A stretch of 49,715 nucleotides of DNA from Palsa-661 sp035535015. Its GTDB lineage: Bacteria > Actinomycetota > Acidimicrobiia > Acidimicrobiales > UBA8190. Positions within the stretch are counted from its first letter, which is position 1. Every line of letters begins with the position of its first letter. Shown here piece by piece: positions 1-7,762 of this stretch. The DNA is taken from positions 1 through 49,715 of the forward strand of contig DATLQU010000033.1 of NCBI GenBank assembly GCA_035535015.1, read 5' to 3'. Made by a program: the position numbers and the translations under genes. Under the pieces are notes generated by a model that saw nothing but the letters and a program-made list of their open reading frames with translations, did no database searches and was not told where the DNA came from.

Positions 1-801
1 CCGTTACCCCGGCTGCCGCCATTGATCGAGCCGATGTCGCCGGGGGGCACCGACTCCCGGGCTCCGGTGACGCTCGTCTCACGACGCCTGTCGAGCTGTT
101 TCCACGCACCAATCGCCCACTTCACACCGGCCACCTAGGGCACCGCTACCGAAATCCGATCCCAGCGCCAGGCCACCCTGGACGCCACCTTCACGGCCAA
201 TCCCGTCCGTTTCCGGCACCGTCCGGCCGATAACACCAAAGATCCCGGACGTGTCGTGGCTCAACCCGCCCCGGGAGAGGAGGTTGCTCAGAACTCGTGA
301 AGCGAATGCGTCGTCTCAAATCCCTTGACGGACTCCGTTCGCCCCCGAGACGTAACCGAACGAGAGGGTGCCTGCCCCCGAAAGAGCCGCGCCCCCCGTG
401 CACCCCAATCGGGGAGCAGGTCACGTTTCGACCCTAACAGGTTGAGGTCAGTACAAATCGAGCGGAGCATCACAGTGGGGTCTTTCCAGGCAGCGAGAAA
501 CCACACGTGGGCGTCTGCTGATCCTGCAAGGTGGAATTGCCCGAGCGTGTCACCGACCGATTCCTCAACTCGTTACCCCTCTGCGCACTTCCGCATCACA
601 AAGTGGACAATCGAGGCCTTGGGTCAGCACTCTCCTTGGGTCAGCACTGTCCTCGGGTCAGCACTGTCCCTGGGCCCTTGCAGAAGCTTCTGAACCGTTG
701 GGCGGTGTGTGCGCTATGGTGGGTGGAGAGCTGAAGGGGTCTGGACCCCGCTTCCTTCGCACCTGGCTAGTGGCCAGGGCAACGTGATGGAGGCAGAGGA
801 A
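1..801. other. Region without a supportable gene
   Basis: The open frames here are short, overlap on both strands, carry no recognisable motif and have no convincing ribosome binding site. The only visible structure is a three-copy 17-bp tandem repeat near 621-671, listed separately. The left edge may hold the tail of a gene outside the window, but nothing supports it. Confidence 0.5.
621..671. repeat. 17-bp tandem repeat, three copies
   Basis: Three consecutive copies of a unit beginning GGGTCAGCAC, starting at 621, 638 and 655, differ by one or two bases. They lie about 130 bp upstream of the first small membrane-protein gene. The function is unknown; a slippage-generated repeat or a regulator site is possible. 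Confidence 0.7.
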
Positions 802-1065
802 ATGGGTCTGACAGGAATGGTTTTCAGCACTATCGCAATCGCCGCGGGTGCCATCATGTACTGGGCGGTGACCTCTCAGGGTCACGGGTTCCGGCTTTCC
901 ACGGTGGGGGTCATCCTCATGATTGTGGGGGCGATCGGCCTGGCCGTCTCGGCTGCCATCTTCGGCACGTCTCGTCGTCCCGCAGGCGGCCGGGGGCACA
1001 CCTACGACCGCGAGGTGACCGACTCACAAGGCGGTGTTGCGGCCGTGCACGAAGAAGTGCACTAA
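802..1065 (+). CDS. Small two-helix membrane protein, DUF6458-like
   Basis: Predicted 87-residue membrane protein. The N-terminal half has two hydrophobic segments (about residues 4-21 and 28-50) around a short polar turn containing a STVGVILM motif, which matches the general pattern of actinobacterial DUF6458 proteins. The C-terminal tail is hydrophilic and probably cytosolic. I chose the ATG at 802 because a GGAGG at 789-793 sits 8 bases upstream; a longer in-frame ATG at 787 exists. It opens a group of very small proteins on the same strand (hydrophobic peptide, YtxH-like, CsbD), a set often linked to general or envelope stress. The function of the family is not known to me; the role is inferred from context only. 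Confidence 0.75.
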   Translation: MGLTGMVFSTIAIAAGAIMYWAVTSQGHGFRLSTVGVILMIVGAIGLAVSAAIFGTSRRPAGGRGHTYDREVTDSQGGVAAVHEEVH

Positions 1066-1129
1066 CTGACGTAGGTCACAGTCCAAAGCTTTGGATGACC
1101 AATTCTTTTCTGCTGAACGGAGTCGAACA

Positions 1130-1300
1130 ATGGGTCTAATTCTGCTGGTGCTTGTGCTCGCGCTGCTCTTCGGAGGACTCGGGTTCGCCATCCATGGCTT
1201 GTGGATCGTGGCTGTGGTCGTGTTCATCGCCTGGATCGTCGGATTTGGCGTCGCCCGAGGCGAGGGAGCTGGCGGGAAGGCGCGCTGGTACCGCTGGTAG
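1130..1300 (+). CDS. Small hydrophobic membrane peptide (RWYRW C-terminus)
   Basis: A 56-residue protein made almost entirely of two hydrophobic helices (about 2-18 and 21-40), followed by a short Gly/basic tail ending RWYRW. That ending is typical of small actinobacterial proteins annotated only as hydrophobic protein. The ATG at 1130 is preferred over an earlier in-frame start at 1091, because the extra 13 residues are polar and a GGAG lies about 8 bases upstream of 1130. It sits between the DUF6458-like gene and a YtxH-like gene in the same direction. The molecular function is unknown. Confidence 0.7.
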   Translation: MGLILLVLVLALLFGGLGFAIHGLWIVAVVVFIAWIVGFGVARGEGAGGKARWYRW

Positions 1301-1371
1301 CTCGCCGCTCACGGTTGCCAGATGCCGAGTAGCAAACCAGGAGCAACACAGCTCGAAGAAAGGGAAGGCAC

Positions 1372-1689
1372 ATGAGAAATGTCTGGAAAGGTCTCGTCGT
1401 AGGCGGCTTGACGGGCGTCGTAGCTGGCATCGTCCTTGACACCATCGCCGGAGCGTCCAAGAAGGCACTGGCCGTCGGCGATCAAGTCCGTGAGCATGCT
1501 CCTGACGCTGGACGGTGGTTGCAGTCGGTCACGGACAAGGCGGGCGAGTGGATTCATGACGCCGATCTCCCCGACCACGTCCGAAGCATGGCCGAGCGGG
1601 CCAGAGAATCAGATGCAACGAACCAGGTGAAACAGGCGAGCAACGGTGTGGTGTCGGCCGCCAAAGAGGCCGTTGCCCATCGCGGCTGA
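1372..1689 (+). CDS. YtxH-like membrane-anchored helical protein
   Basis: A 105-residue protein with one Gly/Val-rich N-terminal hydrophobic segment (about residues 7-25, with the GGLTGVVAG-type pattern of YtxH/gas-vesicle-like proteins). It is followed by a long charged, Ala-rich region likely to be amphipathic helix. A good GGGAAGG ribosome site precedes the ATG. It lies between the hydrophobic peptide and the CsbD gene, so a stress-related membrane role is plausible. The similarity is structural rather than a firm family match, and no enzymatic residues are visible. Confidence 0.65.
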   Translation: MRNVWKGLVVGGLTGVVAGIVLDTIAGASKKALAVGDQVREHAPDAGRWLQSVTDKAGEWIHDADLPDHVRSMAERARESDATNQVKQASNGVVSAAKEAVAHRG

Positions 1690-1763
1690 CAGTTCGAAAT
1701 GACAACGGTCATTCTGACCAAAGGCGCTTGCGCCTCCTTCAATCCCTAAGCGAGGACCCAGCC

Positions 1764-1937
1764 ATGGCAACAGCCGACAAGGCAAAGAACAGCGCCCAAC
1801 AAGCGAAAGGCAAAGTGAAGGAGGTGGCCGGCAAGGCCACCGGCAACGACAAGCTCCAGGCGAAGGGCAAGTCCGACCAAATGAAGGGCAACCTCAAGCA
1901 AGCTGGCGAGAAGGTCAAGGACGCCTTCAAGAAGTGA
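1764..1937 (+). CDS. CsbD family stress protein
   Basis: A 57-residue, highly charged protein rich in Lys, Ala and Gly with the family pattern KGKVKEVAGKATG followed by KLQAKGK and a DQMKGNLKQAGEKVKDA repeat. CsbD-like proteins are small, soluble and induced by general stress in many bacteria; their biochemical role is unresolved. The start at ATG 1764 follows a GAGG at 1752-1755 and removes an unrelated 12-residue extension. It ends the small stress-protein run that begins at 802. Confidence 0.9.
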   Translation: MATADKAKNSAQQAKGKVKEVAGKATGNDKLQAKGKSDQMKGNLKQAGEKVKDAFKK

Positions 1938-2033
1938 GCAACAGGCGACCCTCGATCGGGCCATGTCGTCTCGGCACACGGGACCTGTCCAATCGGTAAA
2001 CGCTCGGGCGTCCTGGGTGCGTGGGGAGGTTCT

Positions 2034-2192
2034 GTGACACGCGACGAACAACGGAGACAGTGCTCACGTCTCGGGGCCGAGAACAAAGTCGAAGATGTAA
2101 TCGACAAGGCCAAGATCGCGCTGTACCGGAAGCAGTCGCCTGAGTCTCTCTTCTTCGCGAAGCAGAGTGAGTGGGAGCGCGGTCAACCATGA
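2034..2192 (+). CDS. Small hypothetical protein (52 aa), coupled to the next gene
   Basis: A GTG start at 2034 is preceded by a strong GGGGAGG at 2022-2028. The frame stays open for 52 codons and stops with TGA at 2190-2192, overlapping the ATG of the next gene (2189) in an ATGA junction. The peptide is hydrophilic with a charged helix-forming centre (VEDVIDKAKIALYRK) and has no signal or membrane segment. I do not recognise a family. The ribosome site and the ATGA overlap argue that it is translated and coupled to the 126-residue protein downstream, possibly as a partner. Confidence 0.6.
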   Translation: MTRDEQRRQCSRLGAENKVEDVIDKAKIALYRKQSPESLFFAKQSEWERGQP

Positions 2193-2569
2193 GCGAGATC
2201 TGGGATCTGTGGTTTCCCGATGCGGGAGCCACCGGGGTTTCCTTCGCCCGGAGCCGGGTGGCTGCCCAGGCCGCCGGTGATCGAATACTGGTACATGCCG
2301 CTCCTTCGCGCCTGGAAGTGACGGTCAGGGGCGAAGACGGCGAGATGCTCGCCATCGGCGAGGACCTGGAGCGACACGAGGAGGGTCCCATGTCGTTCCT
2401 TGTACGCGAGGATCGAGAAATCACCCTGGAGGATGGATGGCCGACGCAGGCAGATCTCGGACGATTGGTGATTCTTCCCGGCGGTGAAGCGGGCATTCTC
2501 CAGTCATGGTGGAATGCCGATGACAAGAGTGAGTGGCGCTGGTGTGTGGAGTTCTACAACCACATTTGA
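2189..2569 (+). CDS. Conserved hypothetical protein, 126 aa
   Basis: A soluble 126-residue protein starting MSEIWDLWFPDAGATG. I recall similar short actinobacterial proteins with this N-terminus, but no function for them. The C-terminal half is acidic with conserved-looking tryptophans (QSWWNADDKSEWRW), suggesting a small beta-rich fold. The ATG at 2189 overlaps the stop of the 52-residue upstream gene, so it is probably translated by reinitiation. An earlier in-frame start at 2171 would add six residues inside the upstream gene and lacks a better ribosome site. No catalytic motif is visible. Confidence 0.75.
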   Translation: MSEIWDLWFPDAGATGVSFARSRVAAQAAGDRILVHAAPSRLEVTVRGEDGEMLAIGEDLERHEEGPMSFLVREDREITLEDGWPTQADLGRLVILPGGEAGILQSWWNADDKSEWRWCVEFYNHI

Positions 2570-2585
2570 CTCCATCCCGTAGCTA

Positions 2586-2890
2586 CTAGGCGTTGAAGTC
2601 CTGGGCGAGGCTGGACAGGTCCGACCCACTGCGGCGATTGAGATGCCAGGCCCTGATCTTGTGGCTGACCGCTTTCTTGCGCTGGTGCTCATAGCCGGAA
2701 GGAAGCCCATGAAGCTCCCGTGTCGGCCATGGGCCAGGCGCCCGAAAGGTATAGCCGAGGAAGTCGAAACTGGCGTGCTCGAAGTCCCTTCGGCGTTTCG
2801 CGTCTTTGCAGTACACGATCTTCGTCTCGCCGGGATGGAGCTCGAGGCCAAGAGCTCCGGGCCGGGAGGCGGTAGAGGCCAGAAGGTTGT
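2586..2890 (-). pseudogene. Relic of a group II intron reverse transcriptase/maturase
   Basis: The minus-strand frame reads through ALGLELHPGETKIVYCKD and then SFDFLGYTF. These are the thumb-proximal signatures of LtrA-type group II intron proteins (typically LELHP.KTKIVYCKDANRR then FDFLG.TFRPR), followed by the IRAWHLNRR start of the maturase region. The frame then stops at a TAG at 2586, where intact proteins continue for another 100 or more residues. The fingers and palm with the YADD site are absent upstream. Both ends are missing, so this is a dead fragment. No intron domain V could be located beside it. Confidence 0.75.
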
Positions 2891-3651
2891 CACATACTCG
2901 ACTGTCGTTGCGACTCGGGCGTGGCTACTGGCGACCTCGCATTTTAGGTGCCAGTGACACATCGCCCCCGGTAACGACCTCCAGAACCAGTCGAGACCAT
3001 CCCATGGCATTGCTCTCGGTCTCGGCCCACGATGCTGCCCCGGTGTGCCCGGAGCCCGGTGGGCTTGCGCGCTAACCGGGCCAGCCCGTCGCAGCGGCAC
3101 GCGACCCCATCCCGGCGCAAGACTGAAGCCACCGTGTCAGTGGCGACTCCAAAGTGCTGTGACCGACAGGGCTCGGCCAAGCGAACAGCCGTGCCGCTTC
3201 CTCGGATTGCCCGTCAGGTGGCTTGGGCACCGTCGTTATCGCCTGGTCTCGTCGGGCCATCAATGGCCTGCCCGGCTCGGGTAAGCGCCGGAATCGGGCT
3301 CGGCTGGCCGACGCAAGAGCAGGGCTGGGAATTTCCAATGTGCGAGCCAGCCCTCAATTATCATAAGGCCCCGATGTCCGACACTGTTGAAACGCTGATC
3401 CTCGATCTTCTCAAATGGATAGGACCCGACTCTCGCCCATACTCCGGGGTGCTCGACGCCTGGCGGATATCGTGTCCGCGTTTGCCAGTATGGGAGAACG
3501 CCAACGACCGTGGCTTTGTGGAGCGTCGTCATGAGTTCGGACATGGTCGGCTCTTATCGGTATCTGTCGTGGGTCGGGAACATCTGCGAAAACACCGTCC
3601 GACATCTGCGGCCGCAGTCGAGTCGCTGCTCTCTACCCGGAGGATCTTCCC
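2891..3651. other. Degraded intergenic region
   Basis: About 760 bases between the maturase relic and the P450 gene. Several frames of 80-200 codons are open on both strands, but none shows a family motif, a plausible ribosome site or normal codon preference. The region is best read as decayed mobile-element DNA plus the promoter region of the P450 gene. Confidence 0.5.
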
Positions 3652-4905
3652 ATGATCGACACCGTCTTCGTTGGCAGCCACCTGGACGTGGACCTCACCG
3701 ATGCCGATCTCTACAGCGACGGGTTCCCGCACGAGGTCTTCACCGCCTTGCGCCGTCATGAACCGGTGAAGTGGCAGGCTTTCCCTGCGGGATTCCCCGG
3801 CCAGCATGACAACGGCTTCTGGGTGCTGTCGAAGCACGAGGACGTCCAGGCGGTGAGCCGCAACCCCGAGCTGTTCAATGCCTTCGACGGCCCGCAGCTG
3901 AGCCATCAGCCAGCCATGGCCGGGGCGATGCTCGTCAGCATGGACGGCTCCGACCATGTCCGCCAGCGGCGGCTCATCAGCGCCGGGTTCACGCCCCGCA
4001 TGATTGGGCAGCTCGAGCACCAAATCCGCCAATGGGCCGAGTCGATCGTCGATCGGGCACTCCGCCTCGTGGAGTGCGACTTTGTGTCGGAGATCGCCTA
4101 CAAGCTGCCGATGAACGTGATCGCCGACATCGTCGGTATCCCAGAGAAGGACCGGGAATGGCTCTTCTCACTGACGAACGACTTCCTCCAGTCGGACGCG
4201 CCGGGGCGCAGTAAGTCGTCAGATGAGCAACTGGGATTGCAAGTCCAGATGTTCGAGTATGCGCAGAAGCTGGGCCAGGAAAAGCGAACCGATCCCCAGG
4301 AGGACGTCTGGACCATCCTGTCGACGGTGGAAGTCGAGACCGACGACGGTGAGCGCACGGCCCTCAGCCAAATCGAGCTGGACCTCTTTTTCGTTCTGTT
4401 GATTGTGGCAGGAAGCGAGACCACTCGGAATGCCGTGTCGCACGGACTCGTTGCTCTCCTCCGCTCTCCGGACCAGCTCGAGCTGCTGCGCCGGCAGCCC
4501 CGCGCTATTCCTTTGGCGGTGGAGGAGATCCTCCGGTGGTCGTCACCGGTCTCATATTTCGCCCGGCGGGCGGTCCGGAACACCGAGATCCGCGGCGTGC
4601 CGATCGCCGAAGGGGACCGGGTCACCATGTGGTTCCCGTCCGCCAATCGCGACGAAGACGTCTTCGACGATCCCTTCCACTTCAACGTCACCCGAAGCCC
4701 GAATCCGCATGTCGCCTTCGGCGGCGGCGGTGTTCATTTCTGCCTCGGGGCTAATCTGGCCCGCCGGGAACTCACGACACTCCTCGAGGTGTTGTTCGAG
4801 CGCAGTGAACATATCGAGTTGGCGGGAGTCCCGTCCTACACCTCGCTGGGGATCTTGAATCCCATTACGCTCTTTATGCGAGAGCTTCCAGTCCGGCTTG
4901 CTTGA
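3652..4905 (+). CDS. Cytochrome P450 (CYP125/CYP142-like bacterial class)
   Basis: A soluble 417-residue P450 monooxygenase, full length for bacterial class I enzymes. The I-helix AGSETTRN (about residue 253) carries the acid/alcohol pair for oxygen activation. EEILR near 289 is the K-helix ExxR, and FGGGGVHFCLGANLAR holds the heme-ligand Cys at 364. The N-terminal DLTDADLYSDGFPHEVF pattern and the heme loop resemble actinobacterial sterol/terpene P450s such as CYP125, CYP142 or linalool hydroxylases. The substrate cannot be read from sequence. A GGAGG lies just upstream of ATG 3652. No ferredoxin or reductase gene is adjacent, so electrons must come from partners encoded elsewhere. Confidence 0.93.
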   Translation: MIDTVFVGSHLDVDLTDADLYSDGFPHEVFTALRRHEPVKWQAFPAGFPGQHDNGFWVLSKHEDVQAVSRNPELFNAFDGPQLSHQPAMAGAMLVSMDGSDHVRQRRLISAGFTPRMIGQLEHQIRQWAESIVDRALRLVECDFVSEIAYKLPMNVIADIVGIPEKDREWLFSLTNDFLQSDAPGRSKSSDEQLGLQVQMFEYAQKLGQEKRTDPQEDVWTILSTVEVETDDGERTALSQIELDLFFVLLIVAGSETTRNAVSHGLVALLRSPDQLELLRRQPRAIPLAVEEILRWSSPVSYFARRAVRNTEIRGVPIAEGDRVTMWFPSANRDEDVFDDPFHFNVTRSPNPHVAFGGGGVHFCLGANLARRELTTLLEVLFERSEHIELAGVPSYTSLGILNPITLFMRELPVRLA

Positions 4906-5403
4906 CCAACAGCACCGGAGTGCACTCCACCTGAGAGTGCCGGTTCCGTAAGCGGATCCTGAGCCCGGCCGCTCGCTATCCACGGCCCGGAGCAATCCCG
5001 GTCGGGGGATAGAGCCGAGGTAGGCCAAGCAAGGGGCGAACCAGCCGGCAGGTGCGAACGGTCAAGCTGGACGTCGCATCACTCAACACGACGGCGCTAT
5101 CGAGCGGCCACAGAGTTGGTGCTATGCCGGCCGGGGCACCGAGGCGAACACCGATAGCGTGAACCATCTGGGGAGGGCCCGGCGAAGTGCCTCGGGCCCG
5201 CCCACCTCGATGGCGCCGGAACCGCGAGTTGCGGATACGTACCGGTTCCATCGCCTCGGGCCGCGCCGATCGAACGCGGTATCGAGGTCGAGGACCGGGT
5301 AGACGATGGATTGTAGGGTGTTCACGTCCATATGACGTACGCAGATGGCCCGATGTGACAGGCGTGGCGGTCACATTCCAAGCGTGGCCGACGTCAACAT
5401 GGT
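4906..5403. other. Intergenic region upstream of the sigma-factor gene
   Basis: Roughly 500 bases without a supportable gene. A minus-strand frame starting at 5331 begins NTLQSIVYPVLDLDTA, reminiscent of the start of glyoxalase/VOC proteins, but the rest does not continue as one. It may be a scrap of such a gene. The promoter of the sigma-factor gene must lie in the last 100 bases; I could not define it. Confidence 0.4.
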
Positions 5404-6258
5404 GTGACCACGACGGAAATGACTGACTTCTACGCCGAACGGTCCCGACTGACTGCGATCGCCACCCGGATACTCGGATCGGAGGCCGACGCGGACGACG
5501 TGCTGCAGGAGACCTGGCTCCGGTTCTCCCGCACCGACGACATCGACGACCTCCCCGCCTGGCTCACGACAGTCGTGACCCGGTTGTGTCTTGATCAGCT
5601 GCGCAAGCGACGTACCAGGTCGGTAGCCGAGGCCGAAGTACCGGACGACCGGGCACCGGTCGACCCCGAGGCCGACGTGCTGCTCGCCGAAAAGACGGGC
5701 GACGCAATGCAGGTCGTCCTCGACGCCCTGGCTCCAGCCGAGAGGGCGGCGTTCGTCCTGCACGATGTCTTTGGTTATCCGTTCGACGAGATCAGCGCTG
5801 TCATGGGGCGCTCGGGTAGCGCCGTTCGCCAGTTGGCGAGCCGGGCGCGGCGCAAGGTGCAGGGTGCGCCAGAGCCTGTCGCGTCGCAGACGGCGCGCGC
5901 CGAGAGCCACCGAGTCGTCGATGCGTTCCTCACTGCAGCCCGGGGCGGGGACCTCTCGACGCTGTTGTTGCTCCTGGCGCCCGACGCTGTCATGCGTGCC
6001 GACCTGGTCGCACAGAAGATGGGTACGGATCCCGTCTACGACGGCGCAGTCGCCGTGGCCGCCCGCCTCAACGGTGCCCGGGGGGCGGCACCGGTCACCA
6101 TCGACGGCGAGCTTGGCGCCGCCTGGATCCAGGCCGGGGCAGTCAATGTAGCCTTCGTCTTCCATGTCGAGGCGGGTCTCGTCCGCGAGGTCGAGTTGAT
6201 CGCCGATCCCGACGTGCTAGCGACCATGGATGTGGTCCGTGTTCGGAAGAGAACCTGA
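5404..6258 (+). CDS. ECF RNA polymerase sigma factor with SnoaL-like C-terminal domain
   Basis: A 284-residue extracytoplasmic-function sigma factor. Region 2 (about residues 8-75) shows the ADDVLQETWLRF motif and the DLPAWLTTVVTRLCLDQLR segment. Region 4 (about 105-160) shows APAERAAFVLHDVFGYPFDEIS and a helix-turn-helix ending SRARRKV. Residues about 170-284 form an NTF2/SnoaL-like domain (VVDAFLTAARGGDLSTLL), as in SigJ/ECF41/ECF56-type factors, where the tail modulates activity in place of an anti-sigma factor. No anti-sigma gene is adjacent, in keeping with that mode. The start is uncertain: GTG 5404 or ATG 5419, neither with a clear ribosome site. The usual ECF41 partner genes are not beside it. 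Confidence 0.9.
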   Translation: MTTTEMTDFYAERSRLTAIATRILGSEADADDVLQETWLRFSRTDDIDDLPAWLTTVVTRLCLDQLRKRRTRSVAEAEVPDDRAPVDPEADVLLAEKTGDAMQVVLDALAPAERAAFVLHDVFGYPFDEISAVMGRSGSAVRQLASRARRKVQGAPEPVASQTARAESHRVVDAFLTAARGGDLSTLLLLLAPDAVMRADLVAQKMGTDPVYDGAVAVAARLNGARGAAPVTIDGELGAAWIQAGAVNVAFVFHVEAGLVREVELIADPDVLATMDVVRVRKRT

Positions 6259-6326
6259 AAATTGATACCCATCGACGACGTCGGCGAACACGTCACTGTC
6301 CGTCCCACAGAAAGGAAGTGCGGCTC

Positions 6327-6563
6327 ATGAAGACCATGACCTGTCAACAATTGGGTGGCCCATGCGATCTTCCTCACCATGGCACGACCGCAGACGAGGT
6401 CATAAAGGCACAAGATCGACATCTTAAGGAAATGGTCGCTAACGGTGACACAACGCATGAGAGGGCCTTGAAGGAGATGAGAGGCCGGTGGAAGAATCCC
6501 GTCAAGGGATTGGGGTGGTACAGGAAGACCAAGCGGGAGTTCGCGGCCTTCCCCGAAGGGTGA
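6327..6563 (+). CDS. DUF1059-like small protein
   Basis: A 78-residue soluble protein beginning MKTMTCQQLGGPCD with two cysteines, then a GTTADEVIKAQDRHLKEM helix and a basic GRWKNPVKGLGWYRKTKR segment. This matches small actinobacterial and proteobacterial proteins of the DUF1059 type, whose N-terminus has a conserved MTCRQLGG.CD pattern. AAAGGAAG precedes the ATG at 6327 by about 10 bases, which favours it over the in-frame start at 6318. It lies 68 bases after the sigma-factor gene in the same direction and could be co-transcribed. The function is unknown; the cysteine pair could bind metal. Confidence 0.75.
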   Translation: MKTMTCQQLGGPCDLPHHGTTADEVIKAQDRHLKEMVANGDTTHERALKEMRGRWKNPVKGLGWYRKTKREFAAFPEG

Positions 6564-6795
6564 TCAGAGATCGACCCCTCCGGCTCACTCCGCCCGGGGT
6601 CGACGGCCCGGCGGAGAACGCTCGGACCGTCGCCCCGGGATTCCAGGTCGAGACGGCCGATCCGATATCGGGGATCCGGCTTTGCTTCAGGCTCGTCCCT
6701 CTCGTGCTGAGCGTGTCGGAATCCACTGCGTTCCGACACCAGGTCCGCGATCAACTCATGGTTTCCGGTTGAGGTTGAACCCGTTTGAGAATCCC

Positions 6796-7362
6796 TCAGT
6801 GGCAGTAACCGTACGGGTCCAGGGCGGCGTTGCTCGCTCCGGTGATGACCCAGGAGTTGCTGGCCTCGTTCATATAGGCGGCCGGGCACGGATCGGCGAT
6901 GGCGATCACCTTGGCTCCCGGACAGACCCCGGCCACGTTGACGCAGCTCATGGCCTGATGGCCTCCGGCCCAGCCTGGGCATTCGAGGATGAAGCCGGGT
7001 GCGGCATGCACCTGCAGGTAGGCCAAGGCCGCCGCACATCCGTATCCACTCGGCTGAGCCGCCACCACCCGTGCTGGGGGCTGCGGAACTGGCGCAACCG
7101 GAGCCGGAGGTGTGGTCGTCGTTGGGATGGGGACGGTGGTCGTCGTCGTCGGCACGGTCGTGGCCGGCGCCGGTTGCCTGGTGGAAGGACTCGTCTTGGC
7201 GTTGGTGTGGCGGTGAGCTCCCGGTGCCGAAGCTGTCCTCGGCGCCGACGGGTGGGCTGAGATCGTGACGATCAATGCTGCGCCGAGCGCAGTCAGTGTG
7301 AGCACCGTGAGGAGATGGGAGATGTCGGGAAGTCGATGCCTCCAATGAGAGTTCTTGTCCAT
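6796..7362 (-). CDS. Secreted or membrane-anchored protein with Thr/Pro linker and Cys-rich C-terminal domain
   Basis: A 188-residue protein. A basic N-terminus and one hydrophobic segment (about residues 16-35) act as a signal anchor or uncleaved signal peptide. Residues about 45-105 are a disordered Thr/Pro/Ala linker typical of actinobacterial cell-wall proteins. The C-terminal domain, about 80 residues, begins GYGCAAALAYL, contains further cysteines (about five in total, enough for two disulfides) and ends ASNAALDPYGYCH. I know similar tails from uncharacterised actinobacterial proteins only. No catalytic motif is evident. No clear ribosome site precedes ATG 7362. Confidence 0.75.
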   Translation of the reverse strand: MDKNSHWRHRLPDISHLLTVLTLTALGAALIVTISAHPSAPRTASAPGAHRHTNAKTSPSTRQPAPATTVPTTTTTVPIPTTTTPPAPVAPVPQPPARVVAAQPSGYGCAAALAYLQVHAAPGFILECPGWAGGHQAMSCVNVAGVCPGAKVIAIADPCPAAYMNEASNSWVITGASNAALDPYGYCH

Positions 7363-7762
7363 GGTTACGTTGTCGGAGCTTTCGACGAGGGACTGAACCT
7401 CTCCGCCCGTTCAGTCATCACTGTGAAAGAGCGCGCACGACGCCTCCAGTCACGCCGGACAACGACCGCGCAACATTGGTTGTCTTCCATTTGTTCATGG
7501 ACAGTGCATCACTCGACGGCGGAGAAGTCGTCCAGGTCCGTCATCACCGGCCAAGGAATCGGCGATCCACTTCGGCTCACCCGATCAAAGCTCCTACGGT
7601 CAGACACGATGCGGTGCGGATCGCCGAATTGCTGGGCATTCGAGCGTCGGATGCGGGGCGGTCACGGCCACGCCAAGGCCGAGGAAGATTCGGATGCAGG
7701 GGGGTAACCTCCTCTCACCTGCTGTGCGATTCGATAGGCGGGCCTGACGCGGGAGGTGGGCG
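7363..7762. other. Divergent intergenic region, about 400 bases
   Basis: The region lies between the minus-strand secreted protein and the plus-strand amidohydrolase. Open frames are present but without motifs or ribosome sites. It must contain both promoters; no clear -10/-35 pair or palindrome was recognised. Confidence 0.5.

Noticed and set aside
3032..3655. 207-codon plus-strand frame before the P450 gene
   Set aside because: No motif, no ribosome site, Arg/Pro/Ser-rich composition typical of a chance GC-rich frame, and it overlaps the P450 start.
5122..5331. Minus-strand frame starting NTLQSIVYPVLDLD as a glyoxalase/VOC gene
   Set aside because: Only the first 15 or so residues resemble the family; the rest has no VOC strands or metal ligands in any frame. 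At most a scrap.
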